A DNA stretch of 64,000 nucleotides from Mycobacterium sp. 1554424.7 (lineage in GTDB: Bacteria; Actinomycetota; Actinomycetes; Mycobacteriales; Mycobacteriaceae): assembly GCF_001665295.1 (NCBI RefSeq), contig NZ_LZSE01000009.1, forward strand, positions 124,001 through 188,000, read 5' to 3'. The position numbers were made by a program, and so were the translations under genes. How positions within the stretch are numbered: the first letter of the stretch is position 1; each line of letters begins with the position of its first letter. Of the stretch, positions 1 through 9,769 are shown in pieces. The notes below the pieces were generated by a model. The model worked only from the letters and a program-made list of their open reading frames with translations, was not told the origin of the DNA and made no database searches.

Positions 1-1
1 C

Positions 2-1300
2 GACACGATCCGCGACCTGCGGGACAAGATCGCTAACTTCGACGACTTCTTCCGCCCGATTCGCAGCTATTTCTATTGGGAGAGGCACTGTTTCGACATC
101 CCCGCCTGCTTCGCGATCCGCTCGGTCCTGGACGCGCTCGACGGCGTCGACCAGCTCACGGAGAAGTTTGAGAACCTCACCGCCACCCTGGACAAGCTCG
201 ACGCGCTGCAGCCGAAACTGGTCGCGCTGATACCGCCCCAGATCGACAGCCAGGAGACCAACCGCCAACTGGCGCTGGCGAGCCACGCCACCCAGGCCGG
301 CATCAACGCCCAGACGCAGGCCGCGATCGACAACGCGACGGCGCTGGGGCAGGCCTTCGACACCGCGAAGAACGACGACAGCTTCTACCTGCCCCCCGAG
401 GTGTTCAACAACCCCGACTTCAAGCGCGGGCTCAAACTGTTCCTCTCCCCCGACGGCCAGGCGGCCCGGATGATCGTCACCCATGACGGCGATCCCGCTA
501 CGCCGCAAGGCATCTCACACATCGACCCGATCGTCAACGCCGCGCACGAGGCCCTGAAGGGCACGCCGATGGCCGACGCCAAGATCTATGTCGGCGGCAC
601 GGCGGCGACGTACAAGGACATCAAAGAGGGCGCCAACTACGACCTGCTGATCGTGGGATTCGCCGCGCTGGCCCTCATCCTGCTGATCATGATGATCATC
701 ACCCGCAGCCTCGTCGCCGCGCTCGTCATCGTTGGGACGGTGGCCCTTTCGCTGGGCGCCTCGTTCGGGTTGTCGGTGCTGGTGTGGCAGTACCTGTTCG
801 GCATCAAGCTGTACTGGGTCGTGCTGGCGCTGGCCGTGATCCTGCTCCTGGCGGTCGGATCCGACTACAACCTGCTGTTGATCTCCCGGTTCAAGGAGGA
901 GATCCACGCCGGTCTCAAGACCGGCATCATCCGCTCGATGGCCGGCTCCGGTTCGGTGGTCACCTCGGCCGGGCTCGTCTTCGCGATCACCATGTGCGCG
1001 TTCGTATTCAGCGGTTTTCAGGTGCTCGGCCAGATCGGGACGACCATCGGCCTCGGTCTGTTGTTCGACACGCTGATCGTGCGTTCCTTCATGACGCCCT
1101 CCGTCGCAACGCTTCTCGGACGCTGGTTCTGGTGGCCCCAACGGGTGCGCCCGCGCCCGGCCAGCACGATGCTCCAGCCCTACGGGTCGCGCGCGTCGGT
1201 GCGTCAGCTGCTGCTGTGGGACGACGACGACACCGCGGTGATGCCGCCTAGCCGTACAGATCGAGAAACCGCTTCAGCGACTTCTGCACGTCTCCCTTGA
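2..1300 (+). CDS. MmpL-family RND lipid transporter, C-terminal part (5' end outside window)
   Basis: The reading frame is open from the first bases, so about 430 C-terminal residues of a longer protein are present. It opens with the periplasmic, coiled-coil-like stretch typical of MmpL loops ([16 protein letters not shown]), followed by the conserved [17 protein letters not shown] segment. A bundle of membrane helices lies between about nt 640 and 1120. The helix carrying [10 protein letters not shown] (Asp-Tyr near nt 863) matches the Asp-Tyr pair used for proton relay in MmpL proteins. MmpL proteins move lipids across the inner membrane. The position next to the Rv1546-Rv1543 block suggests an mmpL6-like gene (Mtb Rv1557), but that assignment is inference. 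The last 53 nt overlap the convergent START-like gene. The tail is hydrophilic and short. Confidence 0.9.
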   Translation, partial: DTIRDLRDKIANFDDFFRPIRSYFYWERHCFDIPACFAIRSVLDALDGVDQLTEKFENLTATLDKLDALQPKLVALIPPQIDSQETNRQLALASHATQAGINAQTQAAIDNATALGQAFDTAKNDDSFYLPPEVFNNPDFKRGLKLFLSPDGQAARMIVTHDGDPATPQGISHIDPIVNAAHEALKGTPMADAKIYVGGTAATYKDIKEGANYDLLIVGFAALALILLIMMIITRSLVAALVIVGTVALSLGASFGLSVLVWQYLFGIKLYWVVLALAVILLLAVGSDYNLLLISRFKEEIHAGLKTGIIRSMAGSGSVVTSAGLVFAITMCAFVFSGFQVLGQIGTTIGLGLLFDTLIVRSFMTPSVATLLGRWFWWPQRVRPRPASTMLQPYGSRASVRQLLLWDDDDTAVMPPSRTDRETASATSARLP

Positions 1301-1679
1301 CGGCGCGGGCCGCGGCCGAGCCCACCGGGCCGAACAACGCGCGCCCGCCCAGCTCGAGACGCAGGCCCAGCCTCGACCCTCTATCGGCGGGCCGCACCGA
1401 GAGCGTGACACCGTATTTCGCCCCACCCTTGCCCGATCCCGACATCGCCACCTCGTGCGGCGGATCCCACCTCGTCACCGTCCAGGTCACCCGGTTGCGC
1501 AGGCCCTTGGAACGCGCCACGCCGACGACCTGAGTGCCCTCGGTGATCTCGTCGGGCAGCTCGCTGCGCCACGCCTCGTGCATCACCAGCCATTCGCCCA
1601 ATTCCGAGAGGTTCGAAACGTGGTCCCACATCTCCTGCGGGGTCATCGGCATGTCGGCGGTCATCTCTACGGCGGCCAT
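1248..1679 (-). CDS. SRPBCC/START-like small protein (Rv1546-like)
   Basis: The predicted protein has 143 residues and no signal peptide or membrane segment. It shows the polyketide cyclase/START-like helix-grip pattern. The N-terminal strand [20 protein letters not shown] is followed by [13 protein letters not shown], a beta-rich middle ([18 protein letters not shown]) and a long C-terminal helix ([17 protein letters not shown]). Such proteins bind hydrophobic ligands in a deep pocket, and the ligand here is unknown. Length and neighbourhood match Mtb Rv1546. The gene converges on the MmpL gene with a 53-nt overlap of 3' ends. The ATG at 1679 has the purine-rich stretch AGGAGA just upstream on the minus strand, which supports this start. 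Confidence 0.85.
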   Translation of the reverse strand: MAAVEMTADMPMTPQEMWDHVSNLSELGEWLVMHEAWRSELPDEITEGTQVVGVARSKGLRNRVTWTVTRWDPPHEVAMSGSGKGGAKYGVTLSVRPADRGSRLGLRLELGGRALFGPVGSAAARAVKGDVQKSLKRFLDLYG

Positions 1680-1800
1680 GGTTCTCTCCTACGTCAAGCC
1701 GCTGCCGGTTTGCAAGCGCGATTGGCGCTGCAAGAATTTCGCAAACAGTCCTCCTTAACATTCCGACCGACCGGCGATTTTGGCGCGAACGGGGATTCGC

Positions 1801-2448
1801 ATGACAAAGGCATGGCTGATGATGGCCGGCGGTTTTCTGCTCTTTTGCGCCGGATTTCCCGCGATGCTCGATTGGTCGCGCTACTGGTGGTGTCTGGCGT
1901 TCTACATGTGTGGGCTCGCCCTGCTCATCGTCGGCAGGAGGCAGCACGATTTGGTGGTGGCCGGCCGGGCCGGCCAAGAGCCACCGACCCCGGTTGCGGA
2001 TCTGCCCCCGTCGCGTCGCAAGCGCGCCGGCGTCCTGGCCTGGTTCGGCGTCGCCTTCGCCGTGCTGGTTGGGTTGGCCGGGCTACGCGTGGCCGAGCAG
2101 GGCGTGTTGCCCGAAGTCTTGGATCCGGGCACGCCGGCGAGGGCGACCGTCGTCAACTGCGTCCCGCACGGGGTCGACGGATACCGCTGCGACGCCACGT
2201 GGACGGTCGCCGGAGCACCGCAGACCGGCCAGCTATACCTGCTCGCGAAGTGGGGCGGAAGCTGGGACACGACCTACAAAAATCCCCCGGCGGTCGGATC
2301 GCAGCTGGACGTTCACGTGCGTGGCCGTCGCGCCTACCAACCGCCGAACCTGGCCCTCGATATCTGTTTCATCGCCGGGGGGTTGGCGCTGATCGCCGCG
2401 GGCGGCCTCCTGTATTGGTATCTGCGGCGCAGATACAGCAGGCGCTAG
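1801..2448 (+). CDS. Hypothetical membrane protein with three or four transmembrane helices
   Basis: The protein has 215 residues from the ATG at 1801; an in-frame TTG 21 nt upstream is less likely. Hydrophobic helices are visible near residues 5-20 (WLMMAGGFLLFCAGF), 27-42 (WWCLAFYMCGLALLIV) and 76-95 (VLAWFGVAFAVLVGLAGL). A last helix lies near 185-205 (ICFIAGGLALIAAGGLLYWY), before a basic tail (LRRRYSRR). The hydrophilic segment between helices 3 and 4 carries two cysteines (NCVPHGVDGYRCD) and would lie on one side of the membrane, possibly with a disulfide. No family was recognised. It is transcribed alone, convergent with the reductase pair to its right (16-nt gap). Confidence 0.7.
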   Translation: MTKAWLMMAGGFLLFCAGFPAMLDWSRYWWCLAFYMCGLALLIVGRRQHDLVVAGRAGQEPPTPVADLPPSRRKRAGVLAWFGVAFAVLVGLAGLRVAEQGVLPEVLDPGTPARATVVNCVPHGVDGYRCDATWTVAGAPQTGQLYLLAKWGGSWDTTYKNPPAVGSQLDVHVRGRRAYQPPNLALDICFIAGGLALIAAGGLLYWYLRRRYSRR

Positions 2449-2464
2449 TTCGCCCGCACCTGCG

Positions 2465-3268
2465 CTAGTGGCTGGGCCCGCCGCGGAATCGGTTGCCGAT
2501 CCGCAGCCCGGGCAGCAGCAGGGTGCGCGGCACGAACCGGCCGCCGGTGCTGACGACCTTGGGCACGATGCCCGGCACCACGCTGCGCTTGCCGGCGAGC
2601 ATCCCGCTGATGGCCGCCTCGGCGACGTCGTGCGGCGACACCTGCGCCACCGGGATGCTGAACCGCTCGGCGTTGGCGATCTCGGCCCACTCGGTGGGCA
2701 CCGGGCCCGGACACAGGACCGTCACCGACACCCCCGTTCCGTGCAATTCCTCGTGGATCGCTTCGGAGAACGTCTGCACGAAGGCCTTGGTGGCCGAATA
2801 CACCGCCATGTACGGCAGCGGCTGGAACCCGGCGATCGACGCGATGTTCATCACCGCGCCGGCGCCTCGCTCGACCATGCCCGGCAGCGCGGCGTGGGTC
2901 AGCTCCATCAGGGTGAGCGCGTTGAGGGTGACCTCTTCGCTTTCGCGCTCGAGCGGCAACTCGTGGAACACCCCGCTGGTGCCGAAACCGGCGCTGTTGC
3001 ACAGGCCGGCGATCGGCTCGCTGCGGAGCCGGTCCGCGAGCTTCGCGCGGCCCTTGGCGTCACTGAGGTCCAGTGGCAGGACCTCGACGGCCACCGAGTA
3101 CTCCTGGCCGACCTCGTTGGCGAGGTCGTCGAGGCGGTCGCGGCGCCGCGCGACCAGCAACAGCGGAAAGCCGCGGCGGGCCAGGCCGCGGGCCAATTCG
3201 GCGCCGATGCCCGAGGAGGCGCCGGTGATGACGACGGTGGTGTCGGTGTCGGGTTTCGGAAGGCTCAT
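2465..3268 (-). CDS. Short-chain dehydrogenase/reductase (Rv1544-like)
   Basis: This is a 267-residue classical SDR. The start at 3268 gives MSLPKPDTDTTVVITGASSG, and an upstream in-frame start would only add 24 non-conserved residues. The cofactor motif TGASSGIG lies near residue 15, the NSAGFGTSG segment corresponds to the NAG motif, and the catalytic YSATK is near residue 150. SDRs of this type reduce ketoacyl or aldehyde groups with NAD(P)H. The gene starts only 4 nt after the stop of the upstream fatty acyl-CoA reductase-like gene, so the two form an operon as Rv1543-Rv1544 do in Mtb. That suggests a role in reducing fatty acyl groups, although the substrate is unproven. Confidence 0.85.
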   Translation of the reverse strand: MSLPKPDTDTTVVITGASSGIGAELARGLARRGFPLLLVARRRDRLDDLANEVGQEYSVAVEVLPLDLSDAKGRAKLADRLRSEPIAGLCNSAGFGTSGVFHELPLERESEEVTLNALTLMELTHAALPGMVERGAGAVMNIASIAGFQPLPYMAVYSATKAFVQTFSEAIHEELHGTGVSVTVLCPGPVPTEWAEIANAERFSIPVAQVSPHDVAEAAISGMLAGKRSVVPGIVPKVVSTGGRFVPRTLLLPGLRIGNRFRGGPSH

Positions 3269-3272
3269 GATT

Positions 3273-4292
3273 TCACCAATGTATCCCTCGGGTGGCCCGG
3301 ACAAACGTCTCGCTGCGCTTGTCGAAAGACTCTGCGTCACTGGATGATTCGCCGCCCTTGGCCGCGTCGGAATCCTTGAACATGGCGAACGCTCGGTTGC
3401 GCAACCGGTCCATCACCGCGGGGTTGACGGCGTCGGCGACGGCGGCGAACTGCCCGAACGGCGAGCTGGCGCGGCGGGGCCGGTGCACAACCGCGTCGGC
3501 GATCACGCCGGCGGCCTGGTCCGGCGTCAGCGCCGGGAACTTGTCATACATGGTGGTCGGGCTGATCATCGGCGTGCGCACCAGCGCCATGTGCACGGTG
3601 GTGAACTTGATGTCGTCGTTGACGACTTCGGCCTGCAGCGCGTCGCACAGGCTGTCCAGGGCGGCCTTGCTGGCGATGTACGCGCCGAACCGCGGCGCGC
3701 GGGTCTGCACCCCGACGGAGGAGACGTTGATGATCTGGCCGAAGCCGCGCTCCCGCATGCCGGGGATGAACTTGAGGATGAGCTGGACCGCGCCGAGGTA
3801 GTTCAATTGCATGGTCCGCTGGTAATCGTGGATGCGGTCGTAGGACAGCTCCAGCGAGCGGCGAATCGACCGCCCCGCGTTGTTGATCAGGATGTCCACG
3901 CCGCCGAGGTCGTCGAGCACCTGATCGGCCATCGCGGCGATGGCGTCCATGTCGGTCAGGTCGCAGGGGTACACGTGGGCGATGCCGCCGTTGCCCTCGA
4001 TCTCCGCGCCGACCTTCTCGAGGTTCTCGCGGGTGCGGGCCACCAGCACCACCACGCCGCCGGCTTCCGCGATCTTCTTGGCCGCGGCCGCGCCGATGCC
4101 CGACGATCCCCCCGTGATCAGGACGGTGCAGCCCTGCACGGCGTCGCGGAGTGTGCGGCCCTGCACAGCGTCCAGCAGGTTCCGTAAGTAGAACGGTCGA
4201 TATCGCCCGGCCGAGTTGGGGGTGTTGATGATGTTGGAGACCGCCGCGAAGGGCTTTTCCACCAAGTTCGTCAAGTCACCAAGCAGATTCAT
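3273..4292 (-). CDS. Fatty acyl-CoA reductase-like SDR (Rv1543-like)
   Basis: The protein has 339 residues when started at MNLLGDLTNLVEKPF (ATG at 4292). The frame extends further upstream, but the Mtb family member is about 341 residues long. An N-terminal extension of about 55 residues (including NTPNSAGRYRPFYLRNLLDA) precedes the SDR fold. The fold contains TGGSSGIG, NNAGRSI and the catalytic YIASK. The family (Mtb Rv1543 and Rv3391) has been linked to reduction of fatty acyl-CoA to aldehyde/alcohol for wax-ester formation; this assignment is by family resemblance. It is the first gene of a two-gene operon with the downstream SDR. It diverges from glbN across a 197-bp region that must hold both promoters. 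Confidence 0.85.
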   Translation of the reverse strand: MNLLGDLTNLVEKPFAAVSNIINTPNSAGRYRPFYLRNLLDAVQGRTLRDAVQGCTVLITGGSSGIGAAAAKKIAEAGGVVVLVARTRENLEKVGAEIEGNGGIAHVYPCDLTDMDAIAAMADQVLDDLGGVDILINNAGRSIRRSLELSYDRIHDYQRTMQLNYLGAVQLILKFIPGMRERGFGQIINVSSVGVQTRAPRFGAYIASKAALDSLCDALQAEVVNDDIKFTTVHMALVRTPMISPTTMYDKFPALTPDQAAGVIADAVVHRPRRASSPFGQFAAVADAVNPAVMDRLRNRAFAMFKDSDAAKGGESSSDAESFDKRSETFVRATRGIHW

Positions 4293-4489
4293 CGACTGTC
4301 GCTCCTGACGGGCAGTGTGACGTGGGTCATAAAACCAACCTAGGGCATTAACCGACCGGCAGCGGCGGATTTGCTCACACAGCTGTCCAAATCGTGACCA
4401 TGCGAGAGCAATCGGCTTGTTACACAGGGTAATCCGCGTGTGATCGCCGACTAACGGATGGGCAACGCCCGAATGTTCCAATCGGCGTC

Positions 4490-4894
4490 ATGAAGATGCT
4501 GGCGCACTTCCGCAAGCCGGAGCCCAACACGATCTACGACCGGATCGGCGGGCACGAGGCCCTCGAAGTCGTGGTCGAGGACTTCTACGTTCGGGTGCTC
4601 GCCGACGGACAGCTCGCCGGCTTTTTCACCGGGACCAACATGAACCGCCTCAAGGGCAAACAGGTCGAGTTCTTCGCGGCCGCGCTCGGCGGCCCCGAGC
4701 CCTACACCGGCGCGCCGATGAAGCAGGTGCACCAGGGTCGCGGCATCACCATGCACCACTTCAGCCTGGTGGCCGGGCACCTGGCCGACGCGCTGGCCGC
4801 GGCCGGCGTCTCCGCCGCGACGGTCACCGAGATACTCGGCGCGATCGCGCCGCTGGCACCCGAGATCACGTCGCCGGAGACCACGAAGGTCTGA
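4490..4894 (+). CDS. glbN: Truncated haemoglobin N
   Basis: The protein has 134 residues, against about 136 in Mtb. It is a group I truncated haemoglobin that detoxifies nitric oxide by O2-dependent oxidation to nitrate. The haem-pocket residues are present: Tyr33 (B10, in [10 protein letters not shown]), Gln58 (E11, in LKGKQVEFF) and the proximal His81 (F8, in MKQVHQGRG). The short pre-A segment ([15 protein letters not shown]) differs from Mtb but is retained. In Mtb glbN is followed by the lipoprotein gene lprI. Here lprI is absent and an unrelated methyltransferase gene follows 41 nt downstream. Confidence 0.97.
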   Translation: MKMLAHFRKPEPNTIYDRIGGHEALEVVVEDFYVRVLADGQLAGFFTGTNMNRLKGKQVEFFAAALGGPEPYTGAPMKQVHQGRGITMHHFSLVAGHLADALAAAGVSAATVTEILGAIAPLAPEITSPETTKV

Positions 4895-4935
4895 ACGCGC
4901 CCGCCGGGACGCGATGACACCCGGTCGACACTTCG

Positions 4936-5709
4936 GTGAGAATGCAATGCATGCCCCGCACATTCGAAGATCTGGTGGCCGAAGCCGACTCGGTCAACGT
5001 TGACGGCTGGGACTTCTCCTGGCTCGACGGCCGCGCGACGGAGGAACGGCCGTCCTGGGGCTTCCAGCGGCTGCTGAGCGGCCGCCTCGCGACGGTGTCG
5101 GCCGCGCTGGACATTCACACCGGCGGCGGCGAGGTGTTGGCGGGCGCGGGACCGTTCCCGCCCACCATGGCGGCCATCGAGACGTGGCCGCCGAACGCGG
5201 CGCTGGCGACCGAGCGTCTGCATCCGCTCGGCGTGGTGCTCGTGCGGACCCGGGACGAGCCGCCGTTGCCGTTCTCCGACGAAGCGTTCGACCTGGTGAC
5301 CACCCGCCATCCAATCTCCGTGTGGTGGGACGAGATCCTTCGCGTGCTCCGGCCCGGCGGCACCTATTTCGCGCAGCACATCGGGCCCGCCACCATGGGT
5401 GAGCTGGTCGAGTACTTCATCGGGCCGCAGCCCGAAAAATGGGCCGAGCTCCACCCGGACACCGTCAGCGAGCAGGTACGGGCCGCGGGCCTGGAGGTGG
5501 TGGACCTGCGCATGGAGCGGTTACGAGCCGAGTTCTTCGACATCGGCGCCGTCGTCTACTTCCTGCGCAAGGTGGTGTGGACGGTGCCGGACTTCACTGT
5601 CGAGCGCTATCGGGACCGGCTGCGGGAACTGCACGAGCAGATCGAGGCCGACGGGCGGTTCGTCGCGCACCCGACGCGGGTGCTGGTCGACGTCCGCAAG
5701 CCCGGCTGA
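4936..5709 (+). CDS. SAM-dependent methyltransferase
   Basis: The protein has 257 residues from the GTG at 4936; ATG codons at 4942 and 4951 are alternatives, and MPRTFEDLVAEADSV (4951) looks like a natural N-terminus. It shows a class I Rossmann-type arrangement: a cofactor-binding loop around ALDIHTGGGEVLAGAG, an acidic strand-4 region (FDLVTTRHPISVWWDEILRVL) and the common post-motif LRPGGTYFAQH. The substrate cannot be predicted. It follows glbN by 41 nt in the same direction and may be cotranscribed. It converges on rluD across an inverted repeat that could terminate both transcripts. Confidence 0.75.
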   Translation: MRMQCMPRTFEDLVAEADSVNVDGWDFSWLDGRATEERPSWGFQRLLSGRLATVSAALDIHTGGGEVLAGAGPFPPTMAAIETWPPNAALATERLHPLGVVLVRTRDEPPLPFSDEAFDLVTTRHPISVWWDEILRVLRPGGTYFAQHIGPATMGELVEYFIGPQPEKWAELHPDTVSEQVRAAGLEVVDLRMERLRAEFFDIGAVVYFLRKVVWTVPDFTVERYRDRLRELHEQIEADGRFVAHPTRVLVDVRKPG

Positions 5710-5735
5710 TCCCGCTGACCGGTCACCGATATCGC

Positions 5736-5792
5736 CGAGCCTGTAAGTCTGCAGAAGAAGTGCGCGAGAGGGCCTGCGAAATTACAGGCTCG
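5736..5792. terminator. 11-bp perfect inverted repeat between convergent genes
   Basis: CGAGCCTGTAA (5736-5746) is exactly reverse-complementary to TTACAGGCTCG (5782-5792), with a 35-nt loop. The loop contains smaller partly complementary pieces (GCAG and CCTGC). It sits between the 3' ends of the methyltransferase (stop 5709) and rluD (stop 5833). It is therefore placed as a bidirectional terminator or as a recombination or protein-binding site. There is no U-tract, so the terminator role is inference. Confidence 0.4.
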
Positions 5793-5832
5793 ACGAATCT
5801 CGTGGGGGTTTGGGCGTCTCGGCGCGGGCGGA

Positions 5833-6759
5833 TCAGCCCTCGTCGCGCAGCACGTCCAGCGCGTGCTGCAGATCCGGCGGGTAGGGGCTGACGATCTCCA
5901 TCCGCCGCCCGTCGGCCGGATGGGCGAACGCAAGCGAACGCGCGTGCAGCCATTGCCGTTCCAGCCCAAGCCTTTTCGCCAGTTTCGGGTCGGCGCCGTA
6001 AACGAGGTCGCCGCAGCACGGATGGTGCAGCGCCGAGAAATGCACGCGGATCTGATGGGTGCGGCCGGTTTCCAGGTGCACGTCGAGCAGGCTGGCGGCG
6101 ACATGGGCCTCCAGGGTGTCGTAGTGGGTGAGGCTGTGCCGGCCGTCTTTGGTGACCGCGAACTTCCACTCGCCGCCGCGGTGCCGCCCGATCGGCGCGT
6201 CGATCGTCCCGCTGGACGGATCCGGATGCCCCTGCACCAGCGCGTGGTAACGCTTGTCGATGGTGCGCTGCTTGAACGCCCGCTTGAGCACCGTGTAGGC
6301 GCGCTCGGAGAGCGCCACCACCATCACGCCGGAGGTGCCGACGTCCAGGCGATGCACGATGCCCTGGCGCTCCGGGACCCCGGATGTCGTGATCCGGTAA
6401 CCGGCGGCGGCCAGGCCGCCGAGCACCGTGGGTCCGGTCCAGCCGACCGACGCGTGCGCGGCGACCGCCGCCGGTTTGTCGACGGCGACGATGTCGTCGT
6501 CGGAATACAGGATGGTCATGCCCTCGATGTCGACGGGCGTGTTTTCCGGCGGCGCGGGCGCGTCGGGCAGGCGCACGTGCAGCCACGCGCCGCTCGTCAG
6601 GCGGTCGGACTTGCCCGCCCGCACCCCGTCCAGTTCCACGCCGCCGTCCTCGGCCATCGCCGCCGCCGCGGTCCGCGACAGCCCCAACAGCCGCGACAGG
6701 CCGGCGTCGACACGCATGCCCGCCAGTCCCTCAGGGACGGGCATCGAACGCTCCGTCAT
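5833..6759 (-). CDS. rluD: RluD-family 23S rRNA pseudouridine synthase (Rv1540-like)
   Basis: The protein has 308 residues from the ATG at 6759 ([20 protein letters not shown]). An N-terminal S4-like RNA-binding segment (residues about 10-75) precedes the RluA/RluD catalytic domain. The catalytic Asp is in [12 protein letters not shown] and the conserved GRTHQIRVH is near residue 235. The enzyme isomerises uridines in 23S rRNA helix 69 (RluD) or related positions (RluC), and the exact target cannot be read from sequence. The start codon shares one base with the lspA stop (TGATG), so translation is coupled. The lspA-rluD pairing is widespread in bacteria. Confidence 0.92.
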   Translation of the reverse strand: MTERSMPVPEGLAGMRVDAGLSRLLGLSRTAAAAMAEDGGVELDGVRAGKSDRLTSGAWLHVRLPDAPAPPENTPVDIEGMTILYSDDDIVAVDKPAAVAAHASVGWTGPTVLGGLAAAGYRITTSGVPERQGIVHRLDVGTSGVMVVALSERAYTVLKRAFKQRTIDKRYHALVQGHPDPSSGTIDAPIGRHRGGEWKFAVTKDGRHSLTHYDTLEAHVAASLLDVHLETGRTHQIRVHFSALHHPCCGDLVYGADPKLAKRLGLERQWLHARSLAFAHPADGRRMEIVSPYPPDLQHALDVLRDEG

Positions 6760-7349
6760 CAGTGCTGATCGGCCTTGCGCGGGGAGACGGTGTCCCCGTT
6801 GGCCTTGCGCCGGCCCACCGTGTCGAAGTCGTATCCGAAGACGGACAGCGCCACCAGCAGGATGGCCCCGCCGACCACCGAAGGGTCGGCGACGTTGAAC
6901 ACCGGCCACCAGCCGACCGACAGGAAGTCGACGACGTGGCCGCGCAGCGGCCCGGGCGACCGGAAGAAGCGGTCTACCAGGTTGCCCATCGCGCCGCCGA
7001 GGATCATCCCCAGCCCGACCGCCCACCAGGGCGACACCAACCGTCGGCCCATCCAGAAGATCCCGACCACGACACCCGTCGCGATCAGCGTCAGCACCCA
7101 GGTGTAACCGGTGGCCATCGAGAACGCCGCACCCGAGTTACGCACCAGGGTCCACGTCACGGTGTCGCCGATGATCGACACCGGCTGGCCCGGGGGCAAC
7201 AGCCTCACCGCGAGCACCTTGGTCACGATGTCCAGCGTCAAAACCACCGCCGCGACCGACAGCAGCAGCCGCAGCCGCCGTGGCGACCTGGTGGGAGCGG
7301 GTTCGGGTTCGGCCACCTCCGGGGCCGGTCCTGTCGGTTCGTCGGACAC
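6759..7349 (-). CDS. lspA: Lipoprotein signal peptidase
   Basis: The protein has 196 residues when started at the GTG at 7349 ([17 protein letters not shown]), which matches the Pro/Glu-rich N-terminus of the Mtb enzyme; further upstream starts are in frame but not family-like. It is a type II signal peptidase that cleaves prolipoproteins before the lipidated Cys. Four membrane helices are visible. The catalytic aspartates are in GNLVDRFF and FNVADPSV, and [11 protein letters not shown] is the conserved loop. The tail ([17 protein letters not shown]) is cytoplasmic and basic. It diverges from ansA with only 43 bp between starts, and overlaps rluD by one base. Confidence 0.95.
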   Translation of the reverse strand: MSDEPTGPAPEVAEPEPAPTRSPRRLRLLLSVAAVVLTLDIVTKVLAVRLLPPGQPVSIIGDTVTWTLVRNSGAAFSMATGYTWVLTLIATGVVVGIFWMGRRLVSPWWAVGLGMILGGAMGNLVDRFFRSPGPLRGHVVDFLSVGWWPVFNVADPSVVGGAILLVALSVFGYDFDTVGRRKANGDTVSPRKADQH

Positions 7350-7392
7350 GTCACCATCATCCCCTAAGCCGAACGTGCGCGATGATGCCACC

Positions 7393-8343
7393 ATGTCTTC
7401 CTCGAAGGCTTCTTCGAAGACCCGGCTCACCGTCATCGCCACCGGCGGCACGATATCGACCGGCAAGGGCGACGACGGGGTGCGCCGACCGGCCTACAGC
7501 GGCGCGGACTTGACGGCCGGCCTCGACGTGGACGTCGTCGACCTGCTGGCCCTCGACAGCTCCGAGCTGACGCCGGCCGATTGGGACCGCATCGCTGCCG
7601 CCGCGCGGGCCGCGATCGACGACGGCGCCGACGGCGTGGTCGTCACCCATGGCACCGACACCATGGAGGAGAGCGCCCTGTGGCTGGAGCTCACCCACGC
7701 GGGGGACGTCCCGGTAGTGCTCACCGGCGCCATGCGCAGCGCCGACGCCCCCGACGCCGACGGTCCCGGAAATCTGCGCGACGCGCTGGCGGTGGCGGCC
7801 AGCCCGGCCGCCCGCGGGCTGGGCGTGCTGGTCTGCTTCGCCGGGCGGGTGCTGCAACCGCTGGGCATGCACAAGGTGGCCACCGAGGACCTCAGGGGCT
7901 TCGCCGGCGAGCTGGTCGGCAGGGTGGACGGCGGGGTGACCCTGACCGGCCCCAAGACCCGCCCGTACCTCGGCGACCTCGGCGCCACCGGCGCGCCGCG
8001 GGTCGACATCGTGGCGGCCTACCTCGGCAGTGACTCGGTGGCGCTCGACGCCTGCGTGGCCGCCGGCGCGCGGGGCGTCGTGCTGGAGGCGCTGGGTTCG
8101 GGCAACGCCGGAGCGGCGGTCGTCGACGGGGTGCGCCGGCACTGCCGCAACGGAGTGAATATCGCGGTGTCCACCCGAGTCCCGGGCGGGCGGGTCGGCG
8201 CGAGTTACGGCCCCGGCCACGACATGGCCGCCGCGGGCGCGGTGATGGTGCCGCGGCTGCGGCCGCCGCAGGCGCGGGTGCTGATGATGGCCGCCCTGGC
8301 CGCGGGGCTACCCGTCGCCGGCGTCATCGACCGCTGGGGTTAG
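7393..8343 (+). CDS. ansA: L-asparaginase
   Basis: The protein has 316 residues from the ATG at 7393. It is a bacterial asparaginase that hydrolyses L-asparagine to aspartate and ammonia. Both threonine-containing active-site signatures are present: ATGGTIST near residue 16, and [17 protein letters not shown] near residue 82. The latter carries the Thr-Asp-Lys/Glu network residues. [17 protein letters not shown] is the conserved substrate loop. No signal peptide is visible. It diverges from lspA. The 3' end overlaps the convergent dinX by 36 nt. Confidence 0.95.
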   Translation: MSSSKASSKTRLTVIATGGTISTGKGDDGVRRPAYSGADLTAGLDVDVVDLLALDSSELTPADWDRIAAAARAAIDDGADGVVVTHGTDTMEESALWLELTHAGDVPVVLTGAMRSADAPDADGPGNLRDALAVAASPAARGLGVLVCFAGRVLQPLGMHKVATEDLRGFAGELVGRVDGGVTLTGPKTRPYLGDLGATGAPRVDIVAAYLGSDSVALDACVAAGARGVVLEALGSGNAGAAVVDGVRRHCRNGVNIAVSTRVPGGRVGASYGPGHDMAAAGAVMVPRLRPPQARVLMMAALAAGLPVAGVIDRWG

Positions 8344-9735
8344 CAGCGCGTCGGCCTGCAGCGCGCCGACATAATCGGGCCAGTCCAGCGAGTCGACCGG
8401 GTTGGCCCCGGTGAGGTCGTCCGTGTCGGCGGGAAACGTGCGCGCCTGGCCCGGGCCCGAACCGCGGGTCTCGAACCGCACGGTCACCACGCCATGACCC
8501 GCGCCCTGCACCCAGCCGTGCCCGAATTCGCGATGCGCTATGTCATCTCCCACCCGCCACCCCGCGGCATCGCCTCTCCGCCACGGCGAGGCCTCCTCGG
8601 TCGCGGGCGCGAACATGGCTTCGGTCGCGGTCTCGATGTGCTGGGGGTCGGAGGCCTCCCCCGCCAACTCCAGATCCGGGAACAACGACTCCTGGCGGAC
8701 GTCGCTCAACCCCGAAAACCCCACGCCCAGTAGGCGAATCGGCCCGATTTCGCGTGGGTCGAGCAGCAGCCGGTGCGCCACCGCGATCAACGGGCCGGCC
8801 TCGGTGGTCGCGTAGGGCAGTGTCGCCGAGCGGGTCAGCGTGCTCATGTCCGACTTCTTCAGTTTCACCGTGACGGTCCGCGCGCCGCGGCCGTCGCGCA
8901 ACAGGCGCTGGTGCGCGTGCTCGGCGATGGGGTCGATCGCTTCCCGCAGCTGCTCCAGGCTGGTCAGGTCGACGGCGAAGGTCGACTCCGAGCTGATCTG
9001 CTTGGCCTCGGCCCGCTCGGCGACCGGGCGGTCGTCGATGCCGCGGGCCAGGCGGTGCAGCGCCGGCCCGACCGTCGCACCCAGGATGTTGGCCACCTCG
9101 GCGTCGGTCAGCGCGGCCAGCTGCCCGATCGTTTCGATGCCGAGTCGATTCAGCTTCTCCTCGGCGACCGGCCCGATCCCCCACAGGCGCCGCACCGGCA
9201 ACCCGCCGAGTAGCGGTCGTTCCTCGGCGCGCGGAACCACCCGAACGCCATCGGGTTTGGCGAGACCGGACGCGATCTTGGCGATCTGCTTCCCCGAGCC
9301 CGCGCCCACCGAGGCGACCAGGCCCGTCTCGTCGCCGATGCGCCGCCGCAAACCCTCGCAAAACGCCTCGACTTCCCCGACCGCCGCCCCCGCGAGCTGG
9401 GGCGGCTCCGCGAAGGCCTCGTCGACGGACAACTGCTCGACGACGGGTACCAGGCTGCGCACCGCGTCGAAGACCCGGCGGCTGGCGATCCCGTAGACCA
9501 CCCCGCGGGGCGGCAGCACCACGGCGGTCACGCCGATCAGCCGGCGGGCCTGGTGCATCGGCATGGCGGACCGGGCGCCGAACACCCGGGCCTCGTAGCT
9601 GGCGCCGGCCACGACGCCCCGGCCGCCCAGGCCGCCGACCAGCACCGGCCGCCCCCGCAGGGTCGGTCGGGTGAGTTGTTCGACGGAGGCGAAAAACGCG
9701 TCCATGTCCAGGTGCAGCACCCAGCGGGACTCCAC
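8308..9735 (-). CDS. dinX: DNA polymerase IV, Y family
   Basis: The protein has 475 residues from the GTG at 9735 ([20 protein letters not shown]); this start matches Mtb DinX, and the longer frame upstream is not conserved. It is a translesion polymerase. The palm carries the metal ligands in [13 protein letters not shown] and SVDEAFAEP. The helix-hairpin-helix/thumb region includes [13 protein letters not shown], and a little-finger domain contains [13 protein letters not shown]. The C-terminal region (from about 370) is an extension shared with Mtb DinX; it includes [19 protein letters not shown], a motif also found in UvrD/PcrA-like C-termini. I see no SOS box upstream. The promoter lies in the 34 bp shared with the divergent methyltransferase. 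Confidence 0.95.
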   Translation of the reverse strand: MESRWVLHLDMDAFFASVEQLTRPTLRGRPVLVGGLGGRGVVAGASYEARVFGARSAMPMHQARRLIGVTAVVLPPRGVVYGIASRRVFDAVRSLVPVVEQLSVDEAFAEPPQLAGAAVGEVEAFCEGLRRRIGDETGLVASVGAGSGKQIAKIASGLAKPDGVRVVPRAEERPLLGGLPVRRLWGIGPVAEEKLNRLGIETIGQLAALTDAEVANILGATVGPALHRLARGIDDRPVAERAEAKQISSESTFAVDLTSLEQLREAIDPIAEHAHQRLLRDGRGARTVTVKLKKSDMSTLTRSATLPYATTEAGPLIAVAHRLLLDPREIGPIRLLGVGFSGLSDVRQESLFPDLELAGEASDPQHIETATEAMFAPATEEASPWRRGDAAGWRVGDDIAHREFGHGWVQGAGHGVVTVRFETRGSGPGQARTFPADTDDLTGANPVDSLDWPDYVGALQADALLTPAVDDAGDG

Positions 9736-9769
9736 AACTGCAAATGCTATTGGGATAACGTCTTTGGGT

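Noticed and set aside
5736-5792. tRNA or small RNA gene in the palindromic gap
   Set aside because: There is no cloverleaf, anticodon or CCA pattern. The structure is a single inverted repeat.
9736-9769. SOS (LexA) box before dinX
   Set aside because: No mycobacterial TCGAAC-N4-GTTCGA-type site is present in the 34-bp divergent gap.
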